Origin: CBDCWT01 sp965223305
Lineage (GTDB): Bacteria > Planctomycetota > Planctomycetia > Pirellulales > Pirellulaceae
Length of the DNA: 64,000 bases
Direction of reading: 5' to 3'
NCBI GenBank assembly: GCA_965223305.1
Contig: CBDCWT010000084.1
Location: forward strand, 372,001 to 436,000
Part shown: positions 1 to 11,900 of the stretch, in pieces
Numbering within the stretch: the first letter of the stretch is position 1
Layout of the letters: each line of letters begins with the position of its first letter
Program-made: the position numbers and the translations under genes
Notes under the pieces: model-generated
The model's database searches: none
The model's input: only the letters and a program-made list of their open reading frames with translations
Told to the model about the DNA's origin: nothing

Positions 1-43
1 GGTTGAGTCTATGGGCGCTTGGCAGACGGCGAGGTGACAGGGG

Positions 44-1408
44 TCACAGCTTGAGGTACTTCAAGACGTCGTCGTAAACACCGCCTTGGTTGGAGTAGAG
101 CGCGTAGTTGCGGGCCGTGGAAAACCACTCTCGGGTGGTCGGCTTCAGCGTCTTGACGGCGGCTGCCAGATCCTTCGAGCTGAGCGGCTGAGGAACTCCC
201 GCTTTCATCGCTTCCCGCAGCTTCGCCTCCACGGCGATGTCGACGATCGCTTTGAGGTCGGCACCCGAAAAATTGTCCGTCTTTTTCGCCAGCTGGTCGA
301 AGTCGATGGTGTCCACAGGTTTTTCACGGCAGAGCAGCTGCAGGATCTCGCCCCGCGCCGCCCGATCCGGCGGAGGCACGAACAGCACCCGGTCAAAGCG
401 GCCGGGGCGGCGAAAGGCCGGATCCACGTGCCAGGGCGCATTTGTCGCCGCCAGTATCAGCAGGCCGTCGTTGGAACTCTCTGCTCCGTCCATCTCGGAT
501 AAAAACTGATTGACCAACTGCCGAGCACTTCCCCCCGCCATATCACTGCGTCGACCGCCCAACGCGTCGACTTCGTCGAAGAACAGCACACACGGCTTGT
601 TGTAGCGAGCCTGCTGGAACAGCTCATGCAAGTTCCGTTCGCTGTTGCCAATCCACATCTCCAGGATGTCGTTGATACCCACCGACATGAAGCCGGCGTT
701 GATTTCGCCGGCCGTGGCCCGTGCTAGGTAGGTTTTTCCACAACCGGGTGGGCCATACATCAGGATACCCCCACCGATTTCTTTGCCGTACATCTTATAC
801 ATTTCCGCATGCTGCAGCGGATAGATGATCTTCAGGCGTATTTCCTCCTTCAGCTCGTCCATGCCGCCGACGTCATCGAACTTAATCTGCGGCCGTTCGA
901 TTTCCGCCTGAAACTCCGCGCTGTGCTCACCGTCTGCTTCGCGAACTCGACCTTCGAAGATATCTCCGGCCTCCGCCTCAGGGACAACTCCCAAACGTTC
1001 GGTGAGCTCCCGGTCTTCAACTTCCGGATCGAGCTCCAGCCCTAGTTTGTACTGCGCGACTGCGTCCGCGACTTTGCCATCTTTCAGCAACAACCGCGCG
1101 TAGAGCACATAGGCTTCGGCCGGGGGTTGCCGCTTGCCGACGACGTCTTCGATGATGACCAGTGCCTGGCTCGTCTTGTCCTGCTTGTAGTAGCATTCGG
1201 CCAAACCTAGCTTGATTTCCTGATTCTCCGGAGCCGCCGCCAACGCCTGCCGATATTCGGACTCGGCCTCCTCGAGCCGCCCGATCCCGACCAGTGATTT
1301 GGCCAGGTGAAGCCGCAGCGGGATGTTGTCAGGCGACACTTGGAGCGCCTGCCGTAGAGCCTCGATCGCCTCATCACCGTATGTCATAGCTGAATCTGTC
1401 CTGTCCAC
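44..1408 (-). CDS. TPR-AAA+ ATPase (Cdc48/Vps4/FtsH-like)
   Basis: 454 residues. The N-terminal ~130 residues form about three TPR helical hairpins, a protein-interaction platform. A linker (~130-175) leads to one AAA+ ATPase module. Visible motifs are Walker A GPPGCGKT (219-226), Walker B LFFDEVDAL, sensor-1 AATNAP and the arginine-finger box FRRPGRFDR. The lid contains NFSGADLKAIV, typical of the Cdc48/Vps4/FtsH clade. No membrane segment or protease motif is present, so it is a soluble ATP-driven unfoldase or remodelling factor and not FtsH. The TPRs presumably choose the substrate or partner. It is a single gene, divergent from the potassium channel. An in-frame ATG eight codons in is a possible alternative start. 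The family call is firm; the substrate is unknown. Confidence 0.9.
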   Translation of the reverse strand: MDRTDSAMTYGDEAIEALRQALQVSPDNIPLRLHLAKSLVGIGRLEEAESEYRQALAAAPENQEIKLGLAECYYKQDKTSQALVIIEDVVGKRQPPAEAYVLYARLLLKDGKVADAVAQYKLGLELDPEVEDRELTERLGVVPEAEAGDIFEGRVREADGEHSAEFQAEIERPQIKFDDVGGMDELKEEIRLKIIYPLQHAEMYKMYGKEIGGGILMYGPPGCGKTYLARATAGEINAGFMSVGINDILEMWIGNSERNLHELFQQARYNKPCVLFFDEVDALGGRRSDMAGGSARQLVNQFLSEMDGAESSNDGLLILAATNAPWHVDPAFRRPGRFDRVLFVPPPDRAARGEILQLLCREKPVDTIDFDQLAKKTDNFSGADLKAIVDIAVEAKLREAMKAGVPQPLSSKDLAAAVKTLKPTTREWFSTARNYALYSNQGGVYDDVLKYLKL

Positions 1409-1485
1409 TTGCTGGGCTGAGTTGCCAACTCAATAAGGAGGATTATACGCCGGCGCTGCGACGTGCCGCCATTGTAGCAGCTCAT

Positions 1486-1559
1486 AGTAGCACGCACGCT
1501 CCGCGTGCCGTCCGCTTTTTGTGGCTTGAGGTTACGGCACACGGAGTGTGCCTACTACC
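1486..1559. repeat. Imperfect inverted repeat (REP-like hairpin)
   Basis: The left arm (1486-1512) and right arm (1533-1559) are near-complementary 27-base arms around a short T-rich loop. The right arm read on the minus strand contains GTAGGCACACTCCGTGTGCC. The same 25 bp word recurs at about 30541-30565, at the head of a repeat array, so this is a dispersed repeat family. It lies in the divergent intergenic region before the channel gene. Confidence 0.65.
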
Positions 1560-1696
1560 TTGAAGGACTTTGCCATCACAATCGGCACAACCAGAACAGG
1601 CAGCATCCGCCTTCTGGCTCATGCTTGCTCGTCAAATCCAGGGCTCTTGACTTGAGCTATATTTCTTGGAGCGCACTCCACAACCGAACAGACGCG

Positions 1697-2752
1697 ATGC
1701 TATTTCCGACCCCCAACCGCCGCTTTTTCCACCTCAACGAGGATCTGGAGTTGGCGCTGCGCTGCTTCTCGGCGCTGCTGGCGGTCACTCTGATCGGTAT
1801 GGTTGGGTTCATGCTGATCGAGGATTGGGGGCCCTGGAAGTCACTGTTTTTCACCGTGATTACGATTACGACCGTCGGCTACGGCGACAAGGGGCTGTCG
1901 TCCGACGGTGAAGTCTTCGCCATGTTTGTGCTGTTGTTGGGCATCGGCACCGCCACCTACAGCCTGTCATCGCTTGTCAAGATCGCGATTTCCTATCACG
2001 CAAGCTGGAAGAGAAGGATGCAAAGTCAAATCAACCGCCTGCAGGACCACTTCATTATTTGCGGCCACGGACGCATCGGGCAAACCGTCGCGGAACAGCT
2101 CCAAGAGGCGGCGCTGCCGTTTGTGGTGATCGATCATGCTGAAGGCTGCGTGCAAGAGGCAATCGAACGTGACTTTCTTGTCATTCAAGGGAACTCGACC
2201 GAAGACGACGTCCTCATTCAGGCCGGCATCGAACGAGCACGGGGTATCATTTGCGTCACTGACTCCGATGCCGAAAACGTCTTTGTGACTCTCAGCGCGC
2301 GTGAGTTGAACCCCAGTCTGATCATCGCGGCTCGGGCCAGCAGCCACGCGACCGCTAGCAAAATGCGCCGCGCCGGCGCCGCCGTTGTCGTGTCTCCATA
2401 CGTGTCGGCGGGCAACCAAATCACCGATGCGATCCTGCGCCCCAAGCTGGCCGATTTCCTGCTGCGAAACCGCCGTGGTGAAATCGAGTTGAGTGAGCTG
2501 GTCATTCGTGAATCTTCGCCGTTCATAGGGCGCACCGTAAGCGATGTGGGTCGTGAGTTTTCCAATGTGGTGTTTGTAAACGCCAACGACCGCGACGGCG
2601 GTGAACCCTGTCGGCCGGGCGGAGACCGTGTGTTTGCGCCGGGCGATGTGTTCGTCATCGCCGGTCGGTGTACCGAGCTGGAGCAAATTCACTCGGCGGC
2701 AGAACCAGCCGACCCGCACGGAAAGAGCGTCGAATTGACTGGGGCCAGCTAG
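1697..2752 (+). CDS. RCK-domain potassium channel (MthK/TrkA-N type)
   Basis: 351 residues from the ATG at 1697. The frame stays open back to 1505, but that upstream part reads through the inverted repeat and looks non-coding, so the internal ATG is preferred. Topology is TM1 (~22-45), pore helix with selectivity filter TVGYGD (59-64), and TM2 (~72-95): a two-TM K+ channel subunit. A cytosolic RCK/TrkA-N Rossmann domain follows from ~118 with the nucleotide loop GHGRIG, then a TrkA-C-like domain (~270-340). It should assemble as a tetramer in the inner membrane and conduct K+ gated by a ligand at the RCK ring (nucleotide or Ca2+, not determinable here). It stands alone, convergent with the giant gene. 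The family call is very sure. Confidence 0.93.
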   Translation: MLFPTPNRRFFHLNEDLELALRCFSALLAVTLIGMVGFMLIEDWGPWKSLFFTVITITTVGYGDKGLSSDGEVFAMFVLLLGIGTATYSLSSLVKIAISYHASWKRRMQSQINRLQDHFIICGHGRIGQTVAEQLQEAALPFVVIDHAEGCVQEAIERDFLVIQGNSTEDDVLIQAGIERARGIICVTDSDAENVFVTLSARELNPSLIIAARASSHATASKMRRAGAAVVVSPYVSAGNQITDAILRPKLADFLLRNRRGEIELSELVIRESSPFIGRTVSDVGREFSNVVFVNANDRDGGEPCRPGGDRVFAPGDVFVIAGRCTELEQIHSAAEPADPHGKSVELTGAS

Positions 2753-2797
2753 CAGCCGAATACCGGGTGGATGCGGGGAAACGCCGCCAAGTTGTTT

Positions 2798-2878
2798 GTA
2801 GCCGAATTCGCCAGAATTTGGCGATCGCCGGAGTTTGGGTAGATCGGCATTTCGCCAAACTCTGGCGAGTTCGGCTAC
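2798..2878. repeat. Inverted repeat between convergent genes, possible bidirectional terminator
   Basis: Arms at 2798-2825 and 2849-2878 are complementary with few mismatches: GTAGCCGAATTCGCCAGAAT against the complement of ACTCTGGCGAGTTCGGCTAC. It sits between the 3' end of the channel gene (+) and the 3' end of the giant gene (-), a good place for a two-way transcription stop, although no clean T-run follows. A related half-site, CACTCTGGCGAGCGTGGCTA, occurs near 56408-56430, also between convergent genes. Confidence 0.55.
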
Positions 2879-2904
2879 GCCAGAACTATTTCTCCGAGCT
2901 TGGG

Positions 2905-5900
2905 CTAGTGGCGGAGGGCATCGATCAACTCCGCGAAGCGTTGTTCTCCGTCGATCGCAATATCGGCGAGTAGCTCTTCCCAATCCTCGCCGGACAGCAT
3001 CTCCACGTCATGCGGTGGCCGCGCGGTCACTGTCCGGCCGAGTGGACGAGCGCTTTCCGGTTCTGCCGTCTGACTGCGGGTGGGATGTTTCGCCGTTGCC
3101 TCGGCCAGCGTAGTGCCAATGAGGGTTCCTGGCCGGTACCAGAACGTCCCGGAGGCTGAAGCTGTTTCGCCCTCAGCCAACGCGGCAGTGTTCCTGTTCA
3201 GATAGTTGACCACGAGCAGCACGTCGGCCGGCGCCAGCATTCGGTCGCCTGTGACGTCGACATACGCACGCGGCGGTGCGTAGACTACGTCCGAGCCGAG
3301 AACAGCGGGCAACGATCCAGCGCCGTGCGCATTGATAGCGTTGACGACGACGAGCACATCCCGCGAAGTTACCTCGCCGTCCCGGTTCACATCCAACGGG
3401 TCGACGCGGTTGCGATACGGGCTCGGTACCATGAGGCTGGCGCCGACCGGTGGGTCGAAGTTCCCTAGCAGTGGCTGATCCTGGGCATTCCCGAACGAGG
3501 CAAACAGGTCGTTGCCCAAAGGTGCCGGTGAGTACGCGTCGAAGATAACTGACGGCACCGCGCCCGGCTCGTCCGAAATCAAGAACTGCCACCAACCGGC
3601 CTCGGATGCGGAGTCGCCGGCAAGAAATAAGCCGATGTCGTCGATGCCATCCAGGTTCAGATCGGCGGCGACCGGCCGCTCTCCATCACCCGGCAGGCCG
3701 AAACGCAGCAGATCGTCGCGCAGCCCGTCACGGTCCAGGTCGGCATGGAACAGGTTGTTCACCGCGTCGAAGAGAACGAGATCATCCGACCCATCGCCGT
3801 CGAGATCACCAACCAATGGGAAGATCCTCTCGCCCGCAGCTGGCTCGGTCGCCAGCAATTGCTGCACTTCCGGGTACGTTGTCAAGTTGACTTCAACGGA
3901 GTCATCCGACAGTTCAAGATTGTTGTCACCATCTGAATCGAGATACCACCGCACGAGTGAGTTGGCGGTGTCGACGTGGAAGAGGCCGATCTCGTCACCT
4001 GACTTGCCCGCGCTAAAGTCACCCGCCAGGGGCGTTCCTGGCAACTGCACGTCCGGAATGCTCTCGAAGTCACCAACGCCGTCGTGATCAAAGTCGAGCA
4101 CAAAACGGAATATCCCAGCTGCTTGCCCGTAACTTCCCAGCTTGTCGAAACCGGACGCAGGACTGCCCGTCGCGCTCGCGAAGTTGCCGTTGAACAGTCG
4201 GTCGTCGTCGCCACCAAAACGAAACACGATGTCTTGGTTCGCAGCACCGCCACCTGCCGGATCGAACTCAAAGTTGCCGTTGATGTCGATCGCCGCCAGG
4301 CCACAACATGCAGTGCCAATCTCAGCACGGCTGTCGACAACAAACCGCGCCACGAACTGACCACCGGGGACGCCGTCTCCACTGGGCAGCCGCGGCGTGG
4401 CTAACGGTTGGTCGGCATTGGTATCACCATCTAACGCGTTGCCGGCCCTATCCGAGATCGCGTCATCGACTGTCAGCGTATAGCGGTCGTCAGGTAATGG
4501 TGTGAAAAAAGTCAGTGTGAGCTCGGACTCTGCAGACAAACTCACCGATTCGATCGGTATCGCGCCATGGTGGTCACCCACCAGCCGATAGTGGCCCGGA
4601 TGCGCGACGATGGACGGTTCGACCAGCGGGTTCAAACCGTCGCCGCCGTCGCGCGGTGGCTGATCGCCAAGATGCAGGATCAGTGATTCGACCGCTGGTG
4701 TTGGTCCAGCAAGCGGATCCGGGGCAAAGAGGTCATAGCTATCGGCCGGTGAGTTGACGGTGACTGCACGAATGACTGGACCACTTGTATCGAGGTAGAC
4801 TTCGAGAAGATCGGCCGAGCTTACCACGCCTGCGTCATTTGCCGCAGTCACTAGCAAAGTGCGAACGCCGTCACGACTGAAGTACCTTGGATCATTTAGA
4901 TCGACTGTCGGTTCGACGCGCCACACGTTGTCGGCATTCAAGCCCACATCGGCCGCGGCGACCGTCGAACCGATCAATACGTCGGCGCCGTCAACAGTTC
5001 GATTGTCGTTTTGGTCTACGTAGAGGTGAACAAGCGCCCCCGCCTCCGACCATCCCCAAATCGTGGGTGTGGTGTTGTTGGTGACACGATCACTGAACGA
5101 TTCCAAGACGCCGGGTATGCCGGTGTCGCCGCCGTCCGGATCGAGGCCGTCCGTTGCCAGGTCGGCTTCTCCGAAAGATACAAACGGGGCAGTCGGGTCG
5201 ATGCTGAGCTCCAGCAATTCGCTGCGCGGCCCAAACTCGGTGTGCCCTGGGACCGATGGGTCCACGATCTGCAGTCGGGCTGATAGGTCGTAACTGCCTG
5301 CAGCCAACTCGGCTGGGAACGTGAAAACGTAGACTCCAGGAACGCCGCCAACCTCCTCCGCAAAACCGGCCGGAGTTAGTGAGTTCGCGCCGGGACCGTC
5401 CGCAAAGACTGCCACGCGGAATCCCGCCGCACCTGCCGCAGGCTGGAAGGGGATCTCAATCAGCTGGTCGTGAGGGGGATTACCCGCTGGCGAGTCAGAC
5501 CGTAGTTGGCTGTCGTCAACTCGGAATGAAACGGTCGGAGTCGTGTCGGCAGTTACATTGCCGTGTTGGACAGCGCCGCTGTCGTTGAGCAGCACCATCC
5601 CGAACGGGCTTGGCGCTGCCGTGTTTATAGTCGATACAGTGTACGAATTGGTCACCTCTGGCGTTGCACCGCGAACGTTTAGGTAATAGGATCGGCCTGC
5701 CACTGCTGGAATCCGTATCCGCTCGTCCTCGGCAAATACGTCGCCATCCAAGTCCACCTCGGACGGACCGTCGTTCTCGCCGAATTCGCCGTGTCCCGCG
5801 ATTAAAGTGCCATCCGTATCAAAGAGCTCGATGTCAAGGTTGCCGTTGCCCGGCAGGCCAGGACGAACGCCGATCCCAGGGATCTCCTCAAAAGAAACCC

Positions 5901-8900
5901 GTATGTCCAGCACGCCGGTCGTATCGGCCACGATCCGAAACCAATCGGAGTCGCCCGGAATCGAAAAGCCGCCACCAAATGCTGCGAACGCCGGATCGAT
6001 CGTGAGGGCCATGCTGAGCGTTTGGTTGGCTCCCAGAGGAGTGGCGAGTAGCCGATCGTCGTTCAGCTCAAAAGGATCTTCGCCAAAGACCAGTAGCCGC
6101 GCACTGTCGCCCGTGTCCGGGCTGATAACACGGCCTTGGTCGTCGACAAACGACGTCCGTTCGATGTCAAAATAGGCGTACTCGAACGGCTCGGGGTTGG
6201 CCGGCCCGATCGTTGCTGCGCCGTTGCTGCTGCTGAGGCGGTGGTAGAGTACAAGATCTGCAACGCCTTGATCGACAATCACCAAGTGATCGCCGATGCG
6301 ACCGGACTGGCTGCCGTCTATCGTTACCTGAACGGCCAGATCCGGATGGCGATACAGCTCGTCAGCGATTGTCGTACGGATCGTGTCGTCGCCGTCTCCG
6401 GCTTCGACGCGGGCGCTTTCAACGGTGCCGGGAACCAGCATGTCCGATTCGACAACTTGGTTTACCGTGTGTACGAAGACCGACTCTGAAGTTTGCGACA
6501 CGTCAATCACGTCGTTTGCCGAAGTTCCCGCGATCGGGATCGTGTCGAATCCCGCTCCGCCGTCCAGACTGTCATCTCCGCCATCGCCGACAAGCAGGTC
6601 GTCGCCACCGCCACCAAACAGCAAGTCATTGCCGCCGCCACCGTGCAGCTCGTCGTTACCGTCGCCGCCGCGCAATACTTGGCTGGAACCACCGCCCAAG
6701 AGAAGATCGTCGCCGGCACCGCCGATCAACTCACCAAATCCTGATAGTCTGTCGCGGCCGTCGCCTCCCATGACCGAGATGCCATCGGGAGCAAAGAGCA
6801 GGGCTGCCTCATCCGATACGGTAACCGTATCGTCCCCTTCAGCGGCCAGGAACTCCAGTCGATCGTCGCCGGCAACAGATAGGCCGAGCCGAACGTGGTA
6901 CGAGAGCCCTGCGAGATTGAGCGTCCCGTCGGTTATCGAGAACGTGACCTCGTCGTTCACGCTCCGACCCTCCAGCGTTACTGTATCGATCTCGTTCTGG
7001 TCGTTCGGTCCCAGGCCAATATTGACGAACTGCACTTCCGAGGCGGTCAAGTCGCCAACTTGAAAGGTGTCGGCACCGACCAAGCTCGCTGACGTAGCGA
7101 GCGGTGCCAGCTGTGCACGAAGTAGGCCCTGCGGGCTGGCGGCAGTCGATACGTTTAGATAGGTACGGCCGCTCAAGAGCTCCGAGAGATGCTCTGGCGG
7201 GAACGAGATACTCTCGGCGCGCAGGTGGAGGCTGTTCTCTTCGAGCGCCCAGGCGCCGTCGCGGATGTCGACAATCGGCTCGCCATTGTTCCCAGCCGCT
7301 CCCAAGCGGATTTCGGCGGATGTAAACTCTGTGGGCGGAATACCGTTAATCTGGATGTCGACTTCGAAACTTCCTGTCAGGCTATCGTAGGTTAGCAGCG
7401 CAGAACCAGAACGGTCAGTCTGGTTAGGAGGAACGACTTGCTGGCCGCCAAGTTTGCCGAAGAGGCTGGCACGCGTATTCAAGTCAACTTGCTCGACGCC
7501 TGCGGCATCCACGCCCTCAGATTCGGGATCTCGTAACAGACGAAGCCGGGCCCCCTCGTTTCTTACCTGAAACGTGTCGGCGACACTGCCGCCTACCATT
7601 TGCACTACGTCGATACCGTCGTCACCACTCACGATATCTGTCGCGCCACCCGGATTCCAAAGAAACGTGTCGCTACCGTTTCCGCCAGCCAAGTGATCGC
7701 GGCCCGCACCACCAGCAACGAAGTCGTCCCCGTCGCCACCGAGCAGCCGGTCGACTGCGCCGAGTCCAAAGATAAGATCGTCTCCCCGCCCACCATCGAT
7801 AAAGTCGGTTTGCGGACCTCCGCGGAGGACGTCGTTGCCTTCTCCGCCGTGAATCACGCTGCTCGTAGCGGCCTCGGAAACGTCAACCAGATCATGCCCG
7901 GCCCCTCCCTCGATCTGAACTGGCTCGGTAAAGTCGACAAGTTCGATCGAGTCGTTGCCCGCCAGCCCGAGCACCCTGATCAAGTCGAGTTGACCGGGCG
8001 TGATGTGGATCGTGTTGGCGTTCACACCTTCTGTCACCGTAATCGAATCTGCCGTGGCTGTGACCAGGTCGCGTACGTCTGTTCCTAACAGCTCGAGCTG
8101 CTCGATCTCTTCCGGGTCCGCCGCCACGGCGTAGGACGAGGCCGACCCGAGCCGCGTGACGTGGACGGTCAAAGTATCGTTGCCGGTTCCGCCGCCGACA
8201 TCGACAGTCAGATCCCGAAACATACCGGCGATATCCACCGGAACTTGATCGTTCCCCGTGAGCTGATCGCCGTGCGGACCTCGAGCCAACTGCAAGTTGT
8301 CGTCTCCCGGAGTGCCGCCCAAACGCAGCGAATCCTCCGTGCCGTTTCCCGCGATCTGTAGACGCTCGAGAGACACAAACGTCACCACCTCCGAAGAAAT
8401 CGTCTCGACGGCCCGGCCGGCTCCGAACTGGTCATGCACCACGTCGAAGCGCTCGTTGACGCCGGCGCGGCCGTTGATTTCAAGCAGATCGTTGCTGCTG
8501 GCCAACTCACCTCCATCGACGTCGATCTGAGCGAAGCGAGTGCCCGCATCGAGCAGAAAGCGGTCGTCGCCTGCCAAACCCAGTAGCGACAGCTGCTCGG
8601 TATTCACGGTCTGAATCGGCAGGGAACCTGTCAGTTCGACAGTGCTGTTGCCAGCGGAACCGACCAAGAAAGAGTTGTCGCTGTTGGTCCCAGTACGAAC
8701 CAACCGATCAGTTCCATTCCGGCCGTCGACTCGGAGAGTCGCAACGGGACCAACGTTCCGATAGTCGATTGGCAGCAAGTTGTTGACCTGAAACGAACCG
8801 GAACTCGCGGTTGGTCCGGGCACGTGTACCACAACGTCGTTACTGCCTGGTCCTGCCGCGTCGCCCACGACGGTGAGCGTATCGTTGTCGGCCTGACCAT

Positions 8901-11900
8901 CGTAAACCGCTTGTTGAATATGGGCCAAGGTGATGCGGGCGTTGAGATCGACCAGCTCCAGAACCCCACCGTCCGTTTGGGTAGGGGTCCAGCTGGTGTC
9001 GGTCTGCCCTGGCGTCTCGATGATGACGGCATCCGCTTCGTTGGGTAAGCCGCCGTCGATTTTCAGATCGACCCCCCAAGCACCTGCCGGATTCGGCGAG
9101 GGTGCAACGACCGAAAACAGGTCAGCGCCCCCTTGGCCAATCAGCTCAAACTGCGGCTGGTCGATCCACAGTACCTCCATGCCGCCGTTGATCGTGACGG
9201 TAAAGTCGTTCACTCCGTCTGCACCGGGATGTGTGGTCGCATCCCGGGCGATGATGGTGATGGCATCGTTCCTACCAGTGCCGGCCACTCCTGTTCCCGT
9301 GCCGCCCTCCACGATACCAACGTCCTCGATGTGGTCGAAGCTGATTGGCTGGCTGCCATCGACGACGAAAGTTCCTTCGTCGTCCTCTGGACCGGGGTGG
9401 AGTACTACGACAAGGGGACCCGCGTTCACGGCCAGCCGGTCACCGTCGGCCACGCCGATCGGGTCGGCACCGTCAATGGAGATCGCGATGTCAGATGGGA
9501 CGACATCGAACGCATCGGAGCCTTCTCGTCCGTTAACTCGCAACGAACTGAAATTGACGATGCCGTCGATTCCTTGCAGACCAGCGATCTCGATGCTGGC
9601 GACACCGACACTGATCTCGTCGTCCCCGGTCGTTCCCTGAAAACGCAAGATGTTGTCGCCCTCTGCACCGTCCACGATAAGTTCGGCGAGATTTTCGAAA
9701 AGGAACTCGACGGGCGAATTGCCATCGTGAAGCGTCCCACGATCCGACCCCAGGGGCATGTACGTCAGGTCGTCGTTTTCCGCGCGGCCCATGACCTGGA
9801 GACGAGACCCTGCGGCGTCCAACCGCAGTTCTTCAATCCCCGGCAAGCCGACCGTGCCTAGCGACCCTGCGCTGACGGTCGTTGGTGTTCCCAGTGTCGC
9901 GGCCAGCGGCGTACCGTCTCCGCTGATGCGAGCCACGGACCCAGAGCCCGGTTTTCCCGCCAACGTCAGCGAGGCAAAACTGTGTCCAGCTTGCACGTCA
10001 AACTGGTCGCTTCCTGCGACGCCATCCAGGGTAACCTGCTCCATGCCGGTTGCACCCACCGACAAGAACGTATGAACGCCGTTATCCAGCTGCAACCGAC
10101 CGCCAGTCTCGGCAGCAAAAGAGTCCGACCCTGCTGATCCGACGAGCGTCAATTGACTGGTGTGAGTCGTGGGGACCAGAAAATCCAGCTGCGCGACCAG
10201 CGTATCGACTCCAAAGTTGGAAAAAGCGACGGGAGGCAACGCCAAGCCGTCGGCTACCAGACTGATTTGACCGCTGCCGGGGCTGCTGAAGGAGACGGTC
10301 GTGGCGGTTTCAGATTCGGGCAAGTGGACGGTCAATTCGTCGGTTGCTCCGGCGGCGTCGTACCCGACCTGTTCGACGGTCCGCAGCTCGATCAGCTGGC
10401 CGTCCACTTCCATGTCGCCACCACCTCCGCCGCGGTCGGGTCGCCAGCTGATTGGGCCGGAGGTGCCGCGCCCAGTGACGGTCACGCGATCGCCACGATC
10501 GATCGACTGACCCGGCCCACCGCCATGAACCGTAATGCGTTCGATCTGCAGGTCGCCGACCTGCAAGTCAAACTCGTCCTCTCCACCCATTCCTTCGAGC
10601 TCTGCGGTTGCGAATCGGCTGTAGGCCATGGTCGCGGTGTCGTCGATACTGGCCGTGAAGGAATCCGAGGAAGTACCTCGCAACGTTATCTGGTTGTCGG
10701 CGTTCGTGGCGATTAGCGACAGCTGCGATGTACCGTCTCCTGTGACCTTTACCTGCTCGATGTTGCCGAATACCAGAGTCGACCGAGCGCTCGACTGCAG
10801 CGAGCCGCTGGCCGGGCCAGTCGCCTGCACCGTGATGTCCGCGGCGTCGCTTTCGACCTCCAGTGAGTCCGTTTCGCGACTACCGTCAATCGTGATCGGG
10901 ACGGCGATACTGCCGGCAGCAGCGTTGCTCGTGAAGGCTACTGAGAACTGGTCCCGGCCTCCTCCACCCGCGACAACCACATCGCCCAGCGCGTCGGTGG
11001 TCGCAATCACCGTGGCAGCCAAATCGTGTGAAATAGCGATCGCGCCGTCGGGCTTGTGGATTGTAAACCGATCGTCCGAGCCGTCCTCACCTTCTATTCG
11101 CAGTCGGTCGCTGCTGTCCGACAACAACTCGTAGCGGCGATCCACCACACCCGCCAGATTCTTTGTGACAAAAGTGATCGAATCGCGGTTGCCATCGTCC
11201 AAGTCTGCAACGAATTTGGCTAGGTTCGAGAATTCGATGTCTGGCAATTTGTTTGTTGCGACGTGGTCGCGAGTGGCGGCGCGAGAGAGCAGGACCGTGT
11301 CCTCCCCTGGCCCCGGCCGGAGCTGCAAAACGTCGTCGTCGTCCGCGCCGGTGTATGTGATTCTCTCGACATCCCGAACATCGAGAGGCGAGTCGAGGCC
11401 TGTGACAAGTTGTGTGCCAATACCTCTCGGATCGGGTTCGATTACTACCGACTCAGCACTGTTCGCCGCTCCGACGAGATGCAAGATGTCCTCAGACCCA
11501 CCACCGCGAATCGACAGCCGGCTTGTCGATGGCACGCTACCGGTTCCTACGAGCGTGATGATATCGCTTCCTTCTCCGCCTTCGACTGTCTTGGGAATAG
11601 TCGCCGCCAAACCGGACAAGTTGATTCGATCGTCTCCACCGCCAGCCAGCAACCGCAGCTGTTCAAGACTGGTTCCCAGAGTCACCAGACTGCCGGCCAC
11701 GGCGATCGTTGATCCGTTGCCAACGATACTCTCGGCGGCCGGAGATCCCAGGATCTGTAGCGTATCAGTGCCGGTGTCGCCGTTGACTGTCAGACCGCCT
11801 CCAAATCCGCTGTAGTGAATTGCCGGCTGGCCGACAGCGATGGCACCTGCGCCGGCAGCCGACGGGATGACATCAATGGTGTCGTTCACCGCCGTTCCAT

